Assembly (NCBI RefSeq): GCF_000186865.1
Contig: NW_008705578.1
Coordinates: 529,300-593,299 of the forward strand
Reading direction: 5' to 3'
DNA length: 64,000 nucleotides
Source: Aureococcus anophagefferens
Lineage: Eukaryota > Sar > Pelagophyceae > Pelagomonadales > Pelagomonadaceae
The notes below the pieces were generated by a model. It was not told the DNA's origin, ran no database searches, and saw only the letters and a list, made by a program, of their open reading frames with translations. Both the position numbers and the translations under genes were made by a program. Positions 52,881-62,836 of the stretch are shown one piece after another. Position 1 is the stretch's first letter. The number at the start of each line of letters is the position of its first letter.

Positions 52881-53771
52881 ATGGTCGCCATGGTCCCGCC
52901 CGTGGCCATGCCCGTCTTCGAGGACTACGACTCGCTCGAGAGCGGCGACTGCCGCGAGTTCATCTCCGAGGACCTGCTGACGCCGACGTCGCGGGGCTTC
53001 AACGCGAAGCGCGACGCGACGCACCACTGGGTGCTCTGCAAGCTCACGCGGCCGCACAAGTCCGAGTTCCAGCTCTGCTCCGAGGCCGGCGACTTCCTCC
53101 TCTGCGCGAAGCTCGTCGACGACTGCTACTACGTGTCCACCTACGAGGACTTCCCCGCGTCCGTCGACGAGCGCGGGCTGCGCGGCCGCGCGCCGGCCGC
53201 GATGCGCCACGTCGTCGCGGTCCTCGCGCACCGAAAGACGCCGCGGGGCCCGTGCTTCGAGCTGCGCCTCGTGTCCGCGGCGAGCGCCATCGCGCCGGAG
53301 AAGCCCCTCGCCGAGGTGCGGCCGAGCTCCATCTGGTGCGCGGAGCAGGGCGCGGAGCTCCGGCGCCTCGACGTCGCCCTTCCCGCGGCCGTCGAGAGCC
53401 CGGGCGCGCACTACAAGCACGACTGGCGCCGGCCGCCGCCGCCGCCGCGCGAGAGCCGCGTGCGCCTCCGCAACAAGCTCCCGACCTGGAACAAGCAGCT
53501 CGGCTGCCTGAGCCTCCACTTCGGCCGGAAGCGCGTGCGGACGTCGTCGTCGAAGAACTTCCTCATCTACACCGAGGACGTCCTCAACGACGGCGCGGCG
53601 CGCGAGGACGCGGACAACGCCGCCTTCCAGCTCGGCAAGCTCGCGGCGAAGACCTTCGCCCTCGACTTCCGCTACCCCATCAACCCGCTCCAGGCCTTCG
53701 CCGTCGCGCTCACCGCGTTCCAGATCAAGCACTGCAAGGTGCCCCGGGCCACGCGGAGCGGCTCCGGGTAA
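52881..53771 (+). CDS. Tubby-like C-terminal-domain protein, 296 aa
   Basis: The C-terminal half carries Tubby-family signatures: LRNKLPTWNKQLGCLSLHFG, VRTSSSKNFLIY, AFQLGKLAAKTFALDFRYP and LQAFAVALTAFQIK, which match the known core (R-W-x-x-L-x-x-x-x-L-x-F, V-K-N-F, Q-x-G-K, F-x-D-x-x-Y-P, Q-A-F-x-x-x-L). Tubby proteins bind phosphoinositides at membranes and can link to transcription or to ciliary or vesicle traffic. Which applies here is unknown. The N-terminal half resembles the first strands of the same beta barrel but is less conserved. The start ATG follows GCCGCG, with a second ATG three codons on. No intron. The final residues after KHCK are short and Gly/Ser-rich. Confidence 0.85.
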   Translation: MVAMVPPVAMPVFEDYDSLESGDCREFISEDLLTPTSRGFNAKRDATHHWVLCKLTRPHKSEFQLCSEAGDFLLCAKLVDDCYYVSTYEDFPASVDERGLRGRAPAAMRHVVAVLAHRKTPRGPCFELRLVSAASAIAPEKPLAEVRPSSIWCAEQGAELRRLDVALPAAVESPGAHYKHDWRRPPPPPRESRVRLRNKLPTWNKQLGCLSLHFGRKRVRTSSSKNFLIYTEDVLNDGAAREDADNAAFQLGKLAAKTFALDFRYPINPLQAFAVALTAFQIKHCKVPRATRSGSG

Positions 53772-53915
53772 GGTTTTGGGTTTTATTTCGGGAGGTTTCG
53801 GCGGCGACCGACGCCGTCGTTCGCGGGGCCTCGCAGGAGTCGCCGCCACCAGATCGGCACGAGATCGGCGACCGCGTCGAGCCTCGACTATGGACTCGAC
53901 ACACGAAGTGTTACT

Positions 53916-55172
53916 TTAGGGCGTCCAATCTTCCTCACTGAAGAACATGGCGACGATGCAAGACGCGGCGCCGCCCGTGTCACCATCAAGCGCGCGAACT
54001 TCTGCCAGATCGCTCGGGCCAAACTCTACGCCTCCATCGCCGTATTCGTATTCGGCCTCATAGGATAGACGGAGGGCATCAGACAGCATCTCGTGATACC
54101 TCGCAATAGTTTCAATGCTCCGTCGCGATTGGGACATCCAGGCGTCGTTGTCTGCGAGTCGCGCGGAGAGGCTGCGCATCGGGCGATAAAAGTAGTCTTC
54201 GCCGCTGTTGGCGGCCACCTGAAACAGCAGCAAGGCCCCATCTCGGGACTGGGGGACTCCGATGCCTTGCTCAAAGAGCCGACCGAGCTCGTAGGCGGCA
54301 GGCCCGTCGGTGCGGAGGCGATTAAGATGAGTTCTACCTGACTCGCACGAAGAGTGGAAGTGGATGGCCGCTTCCCTCGCGTGATTGCCGTCTTCATCTT
54401 CGCCCGCGGCGGCAAGGGCCGCGTGACAAAGTCCTATTGCGTACCAACCGTGGATACAGTCGTCAATTGGTCGTCGATGCTCCGCATCAGTGGCTCGCTC
54501 CACGAGCTCGAGCGCACGGCGCGCGGCGGCCGGCGTCACGTCGTCAGAGTACCGCACGAGTTCCCCGAGCGCGCGCATGGCAAACGGAATCCTCATGTGC
54601 ACTTGAAGGCACTTGCTCTCCCCGTGGAAAGGGGGCGCGCGCTCGATCACAGTCTCGAGGTAACCGCGGGCGATCGCGCACGACTGGACCACTCCGAGGC
54701 CGTCGCGGTGAAGGAGCGCGAGCCGGTACCGCGCGTGGTCGCACGCCGCGGTCGCGTCCGAGAAGACGTGACAAGGGAAGTCGTCCGACGTTTCGTAGGC
54801 CAGCGCCAAATGAAGGGCGCGCGCCGCGAGAGCAGGAGAAGCCGCGCGGCCGACGTCGGGATGTGAACAGCCCTCGGCGAGCATCGTGCCGAATATCACC
54901 AACGCTTCAACATTACGGGGCGCCGTGGCCGTCGCGACGACCTTGTACCGTTCAAAGCCTCTGCGAGTAGGGATCCCATGCATACCCTCTCTTAAAGTGA
55001 AGCCCTCCAAGTCCGCGACGGCCTTGTTCAGCTCGAACTCCGAAACAAGAGATCGGAGCGCCACGAGCGACTTGTTCGCGGCCAGGGCGGGGTAGACCTC
55101 CCAGAATTCCATGAACGGCATCAGATTCTCCTTCCAGACGGCGGCGGGGAGGTCCTCGAGTCGCGGGGGCAT
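53916..55172 (-). CDS. Sel1-like tetratricopeptide repeat protein, 418 aa
   Basis: I start at the ATG at 55172 (MPPRLEDLPAAVW). The N-terminus (LEDLPAAVWKENLMPFM) resembles an F-box-like helix pair, but weakly. The rest contains Sel1-type helical repeats: ARYRLALLHRDGLGVVQS, HGWYAIGLCHAALAAAGE and AAYELGRLFEQGIGVPQS, with the A-x-x-x-L-G-x-x-Y/F-x-x-G-x-G-V pattern. Sel1 repeats act as protein-binding scaffolds, for example in ubiquitin ligase adaptors. Base composition is lower in GC than the neighbours and codon use is less biased, suggesting a different evolutionary history. It converges with the Tubby-like gene, 144 bp away. Confidence 0.78.
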   Translation of the reverse strand: MPPRLEDLPAAVWKENLMPFMEFWEVYPALAANKSLVALRSLVSEFELNKAVADLEGFTLREGMHGIPTRRGFERYKVVATATAPRNVEALVIFGTMLAEGCSHPDVGRAASPALAARALHLALAYETSDDFPCHVFSDATAACDHARYRLALLHRDGLGVVQSCAIARGYLETVIERAPPFHGESKCLQVHMRIPFAMRALGELVRYSDDVTPAAARRALELVERATDAEHRRPIDDCIHGWYAIGLCHAALAAAGEDEDGNHAREAAIHFHSSCESGRTHLNRLRTDGPAAYELGRLFEQGIGVPQSRDGALLLFQVAANSGEDYFYRPMRSLSARLADNDAWMSQSRRSIETIARYHEMLSDALRLSYEAEYEYGDGGVEFGPSDLAEVRALDGDTGGAASCIVAMFFSEEDWTP

Positions 55173-55306
55173 CGTGCGCACTTGTCAGCGTGCGGCGTCG
55201 CTCGACGCTTTTTGCCTCGGACCTAGCCTCTGAGCCCTTGGCGAGCGCCCGTCGCACGACAACACCTCCCCAGTACCGCTAAACTTTAGCCTAAAGTCCG
55301 CAAAAT

Positions 55307-57098
55307 TTACCGCGCGCGGCGCAGTTCGAAGGCGCGGCCGGCGAAGAAGAGGGCGACGAAGACGGGGATGAGGGCGGCCCGCGGGACGCCCTCGGGCGCG
55401 GGCTCGTCGGCCGCGGCGTCGTCGGCCGCGGCGGCGGGGAGCGTCTCGACCTCCTTGGCGACGTCGTGGCTCGGGATGGCGAGGGCCGCCTCGAGCTTGC
55501 CGAGGGCCTCGGCGGAGACCGCGGGCTCCGGCGGCGGCGGCGCCGCGGGCGCGAGGCTGAACGCGGCCGGCAGCGCGGCGCCGACGGGGTCCTTGACCGG
55601 CGGCGGCGGCGGCCGTTTCCGCGGCGGCATCATCTTCGCCTTCTTCGACGGCGGCGGCGGCGGCATGGACATGGGCGGCACGTCCGGCGAGTGGTCGCCG
55701 AAGGCCCACTTGTGCCGGATCAGCGCGAACTGGCGGTGGTAGCCGCCCGTCGCGCCGTTGATGCCTACCGACGACGGGTCCCCGGGGCGAAAAAATCACG
55801 CGAAGACGCCGGTCCGCGCGTTTCAGCAGGGCCGTCGCGTGGGGCCCGTCGTTCGCCGCGCTGCGACCGTTGAACTTGCCGTTGTGCGTGTTGCCGCCGC
55901 ACTGGTACGTCGTCCGCCGGGGCCCGTCCGCGTCCGCGGCGGCCGCCTTGCCGCGGTTCTTCGCCATCTGCTTCGGCGCCGACGGCGCCGGGGGCTTCTT
56001 CGACGCTTTCCCCCGGTTCACGCGGATGGCCCGGCCCTGCTTCTGCGTGCGCTTCGCGCGCGCGCGCTCGCGCTGCGTCAGCACCGCGAGGCGGCGCCGG
56101 CCCGTCGCGGTGCCGTTGCCCTCGTCCGCGAGGCGCCGCCGCGCGCCGCCGCGGCCCGGCGCCGTCGACGCGTCGCAGAGGCTCTCCTCGTAGACAACCT
56201 CCCAGCGGTCCGGGTTCGCGTGGGCCTCGGCGAGGATCATGGGCGTCTTCTCGTGCGTGTCGTCCAGGACGATCCACTTCACGTGACCACAGAACGCCTT
56301 GATCTGGCGCCACTCGTCGTCGCCCGTGAACGCGCCGCCGTCGGCGAAGATCACGGAGAACTTCCGCGTCGCGCAGAGCGCGCCGAGCACGCCGACCTCG
56401 TGCATGGCCGCGCCCGACCGCTCGTTCGCGAGCCACGCGGCTGGACGCGTCCCGGAGCACGTCGGCATGCACGCGGCGTCGACGGCCGACGCGAGGCGCG
56501 TGTCGCTGGGCCAGCCGCAGGCGGCGGCCATGGACCGGCCCAACGCCACGAGGTGGGGGCGGAACTCGAGGCTGTGGAGGCGGCGGCCTTTCGCCGTGAG
56601 GCCCTCCTCGATCGCCCAGCGGAGCGACTCGGACAGGATCCGCGTGGACCCGACGCCCGAGCTCGCGCCGATCTCGAGGATGTCGCCCGTCTCCGTGCCC
56701 TCGGCCTCGGTGGCGACCCAGGCGAGCACGCCGCCGGCGCGGAAGTTCAGCGTGATCTGGCCGTAGTCGCGGTGGTGTTTGGACGTCTGCACGTAGGGCC
56801 GGCACTCGCTCACGGGCGGCGCGTGCGCCTTGGGGTCCGCGGCCATGAGCTTCGACGCGACGGCCTCGGACCGTTCCAGGATCTCCTGAGCGCGGTCGGC
56901 GCAGAGGGGGCAGGGCGCGACGCAGGTCGACGCCGGCGCCTCGCCGGCGCAGGACGGCGCGGGCCACCTGGCGTAGTCGCAGGACAGGGGCAGCGCCGGC
57001 TCGCTGCAGTTGTCGGCGCCGAGCGCCGGGTCGAAGTACTTCCACGCCGCGCCCGAGGCCTGTCGCGCCCACAGCGCCGCGAGTATGGAGCGGATCAT
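55307..57098 (-). CDS. Secretory-pathway methyltransferase-fold protein with C-terminal hydrophobic anchor, 562 aa
   Basis: Exon 1 is 57098-55868 and exon 2 is 55764-55307, separated by a 103-bp intron (donor GTCGCAGC, acceptor GTCGGTAG). Splicing gives GKFNGINGATGGYHRQF and avoids a frame of low-complexity Arg. Residues 1-18 form a signal peptide. A Cys-rich segment follows (residues 30-66). Then comes a Rossmann motif I (LEIGASSGVGS, residues 141-151), with SLEFRPHLV and SVIFADGGAF as likely motifs II and post-I, consistent with a class I SAM-dependent methyltransferase. The second half is Arg/Lys-rich, then Pro-rich (PPPPPSKKAKMMPPRKRPP), ending with a hydrophobic stretch (LIPVFVALFFAG) near the C-terminus. 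Substrate unknown. Confidence 0.75.
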
Positions 57099-57223
57099 CG
57101 TGACAAACTGGCAGCCGGGCGGACCAGAAACTTCACGTTTACATTAATATCCGCAGGAGTGAAAAAACTCGTGGCCTCAAATCCGCAGGGAGCCTGTTGT
57201 ATACGTCGGCCGGGCAGTCCACC
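57099..57223. promoter_or_regulatory. 125-bp divergent promoter, methyltransferase-fold gene / P-type ATPase
   Basis: Only 125 bp separate the two start codons, so both promoters must overlap or lie in transcribed sequence. The spacer is more AT-rich than the flanks (TTTACATTAATATCCGCAGG around 57137-57156). No specific site was identified. Confidence 0.45.
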
Positions 57224-59716
57224 ATGGCCATGGCGTGCCTCGGCGACGTGAGCTGCCTCGGGGCGGAGGACGAGGACACGCTCCTCGTGTCGAAGAAGGG
57301 CGACCTCGAGGCCGGGGAGAAGATGGTCGAGATGCACGACATCAAGGTGAAGCCGGAGGTGGTCAAGGACTACACGGAGGAGCAGCTCAGCGAGCCCCAC
57401 GGCGTCGCCAAGCCCTTCATGCTCGAGGCCGTCGTGTCGACGATGACGGAGCTCATCGTCGACAAGGGGCCCGAGGACCCGGAGCTCGTCAAGGAGCGGC
57501 ACCGGCACCGCTTCGACGGCAAAGCCGCGGTCAAGCTCGCGGGCCACAAGACGGAGACGCTGACGACCTTCAAGACCATGGAGATGAGCGACCTCCAGGT
57601 CCACGAGGTGCCGCTGCCCCTGCTCGCCGCCGACATGAAGAGCGACCTCAAGGCGGGCCTCAGCGCGACCGCGGCGGCCGACAAGCTCGCGGAGGACGGT
57701 CTGAACGTGCTCGAGTCGCCGCCGAAGGTGACCTTCCTCATGCTCTTCCTCATCCAGCTCACGCAGTTCATCATCGCGCTCCTCCTCGGGGCCTGCGTCG
57801 TCTCCGCGGCCATCAACGCGACGAACAAGGACCGCCGCGGCAACCCGCTCGCGTACGTCGACTCCATCGCCATCTTCATCATCGTCATGCTCAACGCCGT
57901 CATCGCCGCTTCCACGGAGGCGTCGGCGAACGGCGCCCTCGACGCGCTGAGCGCGCTGTCGTCGCCCATCTCGACGGTCGTCCGCGGCGGCGCGGAGGTC
58001 GAGGTCGACTCGAGCCACATCGTCATCGGCGACATCGTCGTCCTCGGCACGGGCGACGTCGTCCCCGCGGACTGCCGCGTGCTCAGCGCCGCGGACCTCA
58101 AGGTCAACGAGATGCTGCTCACGGGCGAGTCCGAGGACGTGTCGAAGACCGACAAGGTGAAGAAGAAGGCGCCGGGCGCCGCGGAGAAGCTCACGGCGGA
58201 CACGATGATCTTCTCGTCGTGCACGGTCAAGGCGGGCAACTGCAAGGCCATGGTCGTGCGCACGGGCATGCGCACGCGCGTCGGCCAGATCGCGGCGCTG
58301 CTCGCGGGCGACGGCGCGAAGCAGGAGGGCTGCCTGCCGGACACGTCGGCGAACCAGACGCCGCTCCAGGTGAGCCTGGGCAAGCTCTCCGTGCAGATCG
58401 GCGTGCTGGCCATCGGCTGCTGCCTCCTCGTCTTCGTCATGGGCCTCGCGCTCGGCGTGAAGGACCCGACGGGCGCGTCGCCGGGCTGGCTCTACATGAT
58501 CCTGATTTCCGTGACGCTGACCGTGGCGGCGATCCCCGAGGGCCTGCCGCTGACGGTGACCATCTCCCTGTCGACGGGCTGCTCCGAGATGGTCAAGGAG
58601 AACGTGCTCATGCGGAAGATCGCGGCCGTCGAGACGCTCGGCTCCGCGTCCGTCATCTGCACGGACAAGACGGGCACGCTGACCGAGGGCAAGATGCGCT
58701 GCGTGAAGATGTTCGTCGCGTCGACGGACTACGACGTCACGGGCAAGGGCTTCGACCCGACCGTGGGCTCCGTCGGCGCGGCCGGCGCGGCCGTCGCGGC
58801 CGACATGTCGTTCGACGGCGCCGACGACCGCAAGGACGACCCCAAGGTCAAGCTGCTCCTGACGTCCGCGCTCTGCTGCTCGTCGACGACGTTGACGAAG
58901 GAGAGCGAGGGCGGCGAGGAGAAGTGGACGCCCAAGGGCAACTCGTCCGAGGCGCCCATCGTCGTCTGCGCGGCCAAGTGCGGCCTCTGGGCCAAGGACC
59001 TCGAGCCCAAGTTCCCCCTCGTCACGGAGATCCCCTTCTCGTCGAGCCGCAAGATGATGATCAAGGTCACGAAGAACGAGTGCGGCGAGCTCGCGGGCGT
59101 CGAGAAGGCCGTCGGCCTCGACGCGAACTACGTCGCGCACATCAAGGGCGCGCCGAACTACATCCTCAAGGGCTGCGACAAGATCCTGCGGCCCGACGGC
59201 TCCGTGACGCCCGTCACGGAGGAGGACAAGGACGCGCTCCTCGCCAAGGTCGACGAGCTCTCGTCGATGGCGCTCCGCGTGCTCGCGATCGCGCTCAAGC
59301 CTTTGGAGTCGCTGCCCTACGACCAGGACGCGGAGATCGAGGACAAGTTCGCCGCCATCGTCAAGAACATCACCTTCGTCGGGCTCGTCGCGTCCATCGA
59401 CCCGGAGCGCGCGGGCGTCAAGGCCGCGATCGAGGTCGCGGCGAACGCGTCCATCCGCACGGTCATGATCACGGGCGACTACCTCAAGACGGCGGCGGCC
59501 ATCGCGAAGAACATCGCCATCCTGCCCGAGGACGGCTCGCTCGACAAGACGGGCGCGGTCGACTGCAACGACCTCCGGCCCGGCGACGACTACCTGTCGA
59601 ACCCGGACATGGACGCGCTCACGGCGCGCGTCAACGTCTTCGCGCGCGCCAAGCCCGAGGACAAGCTCGAGATCGTCAAGTCGCTCCAGCGCCAGGGCCT
59701 CGTGTCGGCGATGACG

Positions 59717-59749
<33 letters not shown>

Positions 59750-60670
59750 GAGGCGGACATCGGCGTGTCCATGGGCCTCGAGGGCACGGAGGTCGCCAAG
59801 GGCGCGTCGGACATGATCCTCACGGACGACAACTTCTGCTCCATCGTCAAGGCCGTCGAGAAGGGCCGCGGCATCTACTCGGGCATCCAGAAGTTCGTGT
59901 CCTTCATCATGTCCGTCCACTTCGCCGAGGTCGTCCAGATCTTCCTCTGCGTCGTGTCGGGCCTGCCGATCATGCGCGTGCCGCTCCAGATCCTCTTCCT
60001 CGTGCTCGTGACGGACCTGCCGCCGGCGATCGCGCTCGGCGTCGAGCCGGGCGAGCCGGGCATCATGAACAAGACGCCGCGGCCGAAGACGCAGCCCGTC
60101 GTCATGCCCTGGATGTGGCGGTGCATCGTCGCCAACGGCCTCATCATGACCGCGGGCATCACCGCGACGTACCTCGTCGCGCTCCGCGCCTACGCGGGCA
60201 CGTACATCCAGGACCAGATCACGGACGGCGACCGCAACCACTGCGACGTCTGGGGCCGCGACGGCGCCTTCGGGTCCCAGAAGTGGTACGACGACCCCGA
60301 CGACGACAACCTCAAGGAGTGCACGAAGTTCGCGATCCGCAAGGCGCGGACCGTCGCGTTCATCGCCTTGGTCTGGGCCGAGAATTTGCGCGCGTACTCC
60401 GCGCGGTCCTTCACGAAGCCCATCTGGAACAACATGTTCTCGAACCCGACGATGAACAAGGCCGTCTTCCTCGGCCAGATCTGCCTCTACTGCGGCCTCT
60501 TCCTCCCGGGCCTGAGCAGCGGCGTCCTCGACCTCCACCCGCTGCCCCGCGCGGGCCACGACGGCATCCAGGCCTACGGCTGGGGCATCGCCGTCTGCGG
60601 CGCCCTCTCCTGCCTCCTCGGCTGCGAGCTCTACAAGTTCGCCATGTCGTTCAACCCGCCCAACGTCTAG
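57224..60670 (+). CDS. P2-type cation-transporting ATPase, 1,148 aa
   Basis: An intronless P-type ATPase with all catalytic motifs: actuator LLTGES (TGES 300-303), M4 IPEGLP (438-442), phosphorylation DKTGTLTEG (Asp481), nucleotide-binding KGAPNYILKGC, hinge GDGVNDAPALKEADIG (832 on), and M6 LVTDLPPAIALG. The PEGLP and TDLPPA membrane motifs place it among P2 ATPases (calcium or sodium/potassium pumps of the SERCA, PMR1 and ENA type). M6 lacks the full SERCA pattern, so the ion is uncertain. The N-terminus of ~130 residues before the first conserved domain is long and acidic. The start at 57224 has an excellent context (ACCATGG). Codon use is strongly GC3, suggesting high expression. Confidence 0.92.
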
Positions 60671-60813
60671 GCGGCCCCCGGCGCGCCGCCGGACGCGGCC
60701 CAGGCACGCGAGGCCCCCCCGCCCCCTCTTTCGACGCCGCGACACCTCCCCACACCCCCGTCGCCCGGGCGACCTAACCTTAGGACTAGGCATCATGTAT
60801 GTAGGCTTGCGGA

Positions 60814-61569
60814 CTAGTAGTCAGACTCCGAGGACCAGTCGGATTGGACGGCGGATTCGTCGTCGGAATCGTCGTCCACGGAGCGTCGCGGATTCCCTCG
60901 AGTTCCCATTCTGTGAGTTCGGCGGCTTCCTTCGGGTTCCCGTTCTGTGAATTCGGCGGCGAGAGGTGGAAAGCGCTCCCAATTGCGACGAAGGGGACCA
61001 GCTAGTCCAGTGACATGATAGCCTGAGAACGAACGAGGACTGAAGATTTTCAATGACGACGTTGGCCGTTCGAATGCGTTGAGGATGCGTGTGAGGATGG
61101 TCTGGCTGTAATAACAGTTGTAATCATCCCCGTAGGCGCGAGCTTTGACGTAGAGGCCGCGGATGCCGTGGGGGCGATATAGATTCGGCACGGATCTACC
61201 GCCGTGTATGTTGCCGTAGAACCGCGAGAGGTGGCCGCGGCGCGTGCGGAATTGAATCGCGTCGAGGTTGTCGCCCGCGCGGCACTGGATGCCCACGAGC
61301 GCATCGCCGGGCGCGATATCGAACGGTTCCCGCTCAATACCACCAATCCCGCCGGCGAAGTCTTGCACCGCGCCGTCGTCGAACTCTAATCTGATACGGT
61401 CGACGAGGTTGCCCGTCCGCACGCGAATCCGCACGAGCCGGCAGTCAAGCAGGCCACGCGAGGCGAAAGAAGTGAAGGCGCGGCACGCCATCGAGGCGAC
61501 GCGACGCTCGCGCTCGATTCCGACCATGCAGAGGACGCGCGCCGAGAGCTCATCCGGGAGGCGCTCCAT
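60814..61569 (-). CDS. F-box-like plus jacalin-like lectin domain protein, 251 aa
   Basis: I start at the ATG at 61569 (MERLPDELSARVLCMVG). Residues 1-40 resemble an F-box (LPDEL ... RRVASMACRAF). Residues ~50-130 resemble a jacalin-related lectin fold: NLVDRIRLEFDDG, GGIGGIEREPFDI, LVGIQCRAGDNLDAIQF. In jacalins the pattern is V-x-x-I-x-F-x-x-G ... G-x-x-x-D-x-I-x-F. The tail is acidic and Ser-rich (DDDSDDESAVQSDWSSESDY). F-box proteins recruit substrates to SCF ubiquitin ligases; a lectin-type partner would suggest glycoprotein recognition, which is inference. GC content is lower than for the neighbours. It converges with the ATPase gene. Confidence 0.68.
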   Translation of the reverse strand: MERLPDELSARVLCMVGIERERRVASMACRAFTSFASRGLLDCRLVRIRVRTGNLVDRIRLEFDDGAVQDFAGGIGGIEREPFDIAPGDALVGIQCRAGDNLDAIQFRTRRGHLSRFYGNIHGGRSVPNLYRPHGIRGLYVKARAYGDDYNCYYSQTILTRILNAFERPTSSLKIFSPRSFSGYHVTGLAGPLRRNWERFPPLAAEFTEREPEGSRRTHRMGTRGNPRRSVDDDSDDESAVQSDWSSESDY

Positions 61570-61814
61570 CGCTGCAGCGGAACTCAATGCGTGCGTGCCT
61601 CGTCGGTCAAAAGTTCCAGTGCCTGCGTCCGCCCAAGGCAGGCGCGTAGGCGGGGTGTATCGCCTAATGCGCTAGAGAGAGAAAGTTCGGCGCAGCCATT
61701 GCGACCCCGGTCGGATTCCCTAGCCTAGCCTAGGCTACATTAGTAGACGCAAACAGCAAAGAGCATGGAGCTGCCCAATCTCGTGAGCGCTGGCACATGA
61801 GCTGCCCGCTATAG
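61570..61814. promoter_or_regulatory. Divergent intergenic region with a 12-bp palindrome
   Basis: 245 bp between two divergent starts. TAGCCTAGGCTA at 61726-61737 is a perfect palindrome, preceded by another CCTAGCCTAG. Such a site could bind a dimeric factor; no assignment is possible. Confidence 0.4.
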
Positions 61815-62747
61815 ATGCGAGCCGTTGCGACGGCGCTGGCGTTGGCGCTGGTCGCAACGCTCGCGACAGCAGCCGCACAACCGGACGAGGCAGCAGCGAC
61901 AGCCGCACAACCGGACGACGGCGCCATCGTGCTCCTCGGCGGCGCGGCGCGCACCTTCTTGTGCTGCTTCGGCTCGACGGTCGTCAACCTGCTGCGACCG
62001 CTCGACGCCGACCTCTACGCCTATCTCAAATTGAAAGACGCGGCGACGAGCCTCGTCGGCGAGCGCGCCGCCGGCGGCGACCGCGAGCTCTATCGCCCGG
62101 CGAACGCGTCGAGGATCTGGGGCGCGCTGGCCAAGTACGAGAAGTTCGTCGGCGCGAAATTGGTCGACCGCCTGCCCTGCGACGACGCGTGCCTGCTGCA
62201 AGCCGTGGGCTGCCGGGGCAGGTTCGCGGGCCACCTCGCGAACGACTCGCACCTCGAGCGCGCGCTCGGCCAGCACGCGCTGCTCTCGATCCTCGGCGAC
62301 GAGCTCCGGCGCCTCGAGGCGCGGCGCGGCCGGCGCTACGCCGTCGTCGCCTGGGCCCGGCCCGACGTCGTCGTCCGCCAGCCCTACCCGACGAGCATGG
62401 TCGGCGACGCGCCGCGGTCCTGCGGCGGCGGCAGCGACCTCGCGCGCGTGCTGCCGCGCGACGCCGCGGACAAGCTGCTCTTCTCGGGCATGGCCGCCGC
62501 GCGGGAGCCCTGCGGGCCCTTCGGGACGCCCGAGTGCGACTCGCGCGACGCGCGCAAGCTGCGCGTCGAGTGCCGGCCCTACGCGCGCGAGCAGGAGGAC
62601 TTCGTCCGCAGGGCGGTCCAGACGACGGGCTGCGCGGACGTGTGGCCGCGGCGCGCGAAGATGTGCATGGCGGACCCCGAGGCGACGACGTACCGCGGCG
62701 CGCCCGTCTTCGAGGGCGAGGCGGCGCTCCACGCCGGGGCGCCGTAA
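61815..62747 (+). CDS. Secreted/lumenal protein of unknown function, possibly glycosyltransferase-related, 310 aa
   Basis: A clear signal peptide (MRAVATALALALVATLATAAA) is followed by a short duplicated segment (AAQPDEAAAT / AAQPDDGA). The mature start IVLLGGAARTF with LDADLYAYLKL and later YAVVAWARPDVVVRQP resembles small eukaryotic glycosyltransferase-like or DUF families that begin with a GxxRTF strand and carry an RPD motif. Multiple Cys (CDDACLLQAVGC; CGPFGTPEC) suggest disulfides in the secretory pathway. The protein is intact, intronless and ends 89 bp from the convergent GILT gene. I cannot name the family with confidence. Confidence 0.72.
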   Translation: MRAVATALALALVATLATAAAQPDEAAATAAQPDDGAIVLLGGAARTFLCCFGSTVVNLLRPLDADLYAYLKLKDAATSLVGERAAGGDRELYRPANASRIWGALAKYEKFVGAKLVDRLPCDDACLLQAVGCRGRFAGHLANDSHLERALGQHALLSILGDELRRLEARRGRRYAVVAWARPDVVVRQPYPTSMVGDAPRSCGGGSDLARVLPRDAADKLLFSGMAAAREPCGPFGTPECDSRDARKLRVECRPYAREQEDFVRRAVQTTGCADVWPRRAKMCMADPEATTYRGAPVFEGEAALHAGAP

Positions 62748-62759
62748 GGGGCTGTTACC

Positions 62760-62828
62760 GGGGGAGCCGTGGGGCGGTCGGGCGCCGCGCGTCTGGACGC
62801 GCGGCGCCGTCATGGGCCGGCTTCCCCC
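62760..62828 (-). promoter_or_regulatory. SECIS element in the 3' UTR of the GILT selenoprotein gene
   Basis: Starting 24 bp after the stop, the minus strand folds into a SECIS-type hairpin. Lower helix GGGGAAGCCG pairs with CGGCTCCCCC around it. The 5' quartet is ATGA (62813-62810). The upper helix GGCGCCGCGCGTC/GACGCGCGGCGCC has 13 perfect pairs, and the 3' side CGAC (62780-62777) supplies the conserved GA. CC sits near the apex about 13 nt after ATGA, the known C-variant of the apical AA. It overlaps the likely 3' UTR of the convergent plus-strand gene. Confidence 0.82.
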
Positions 62829-62836
62829 CGTCGCCT

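Noticed and set aside
57095..60796. Minus-strand open frame of 1,233 codons
   Set aside because: Antisense of the P-type ATPase, whose catalytic motifs are all on the plus strand.
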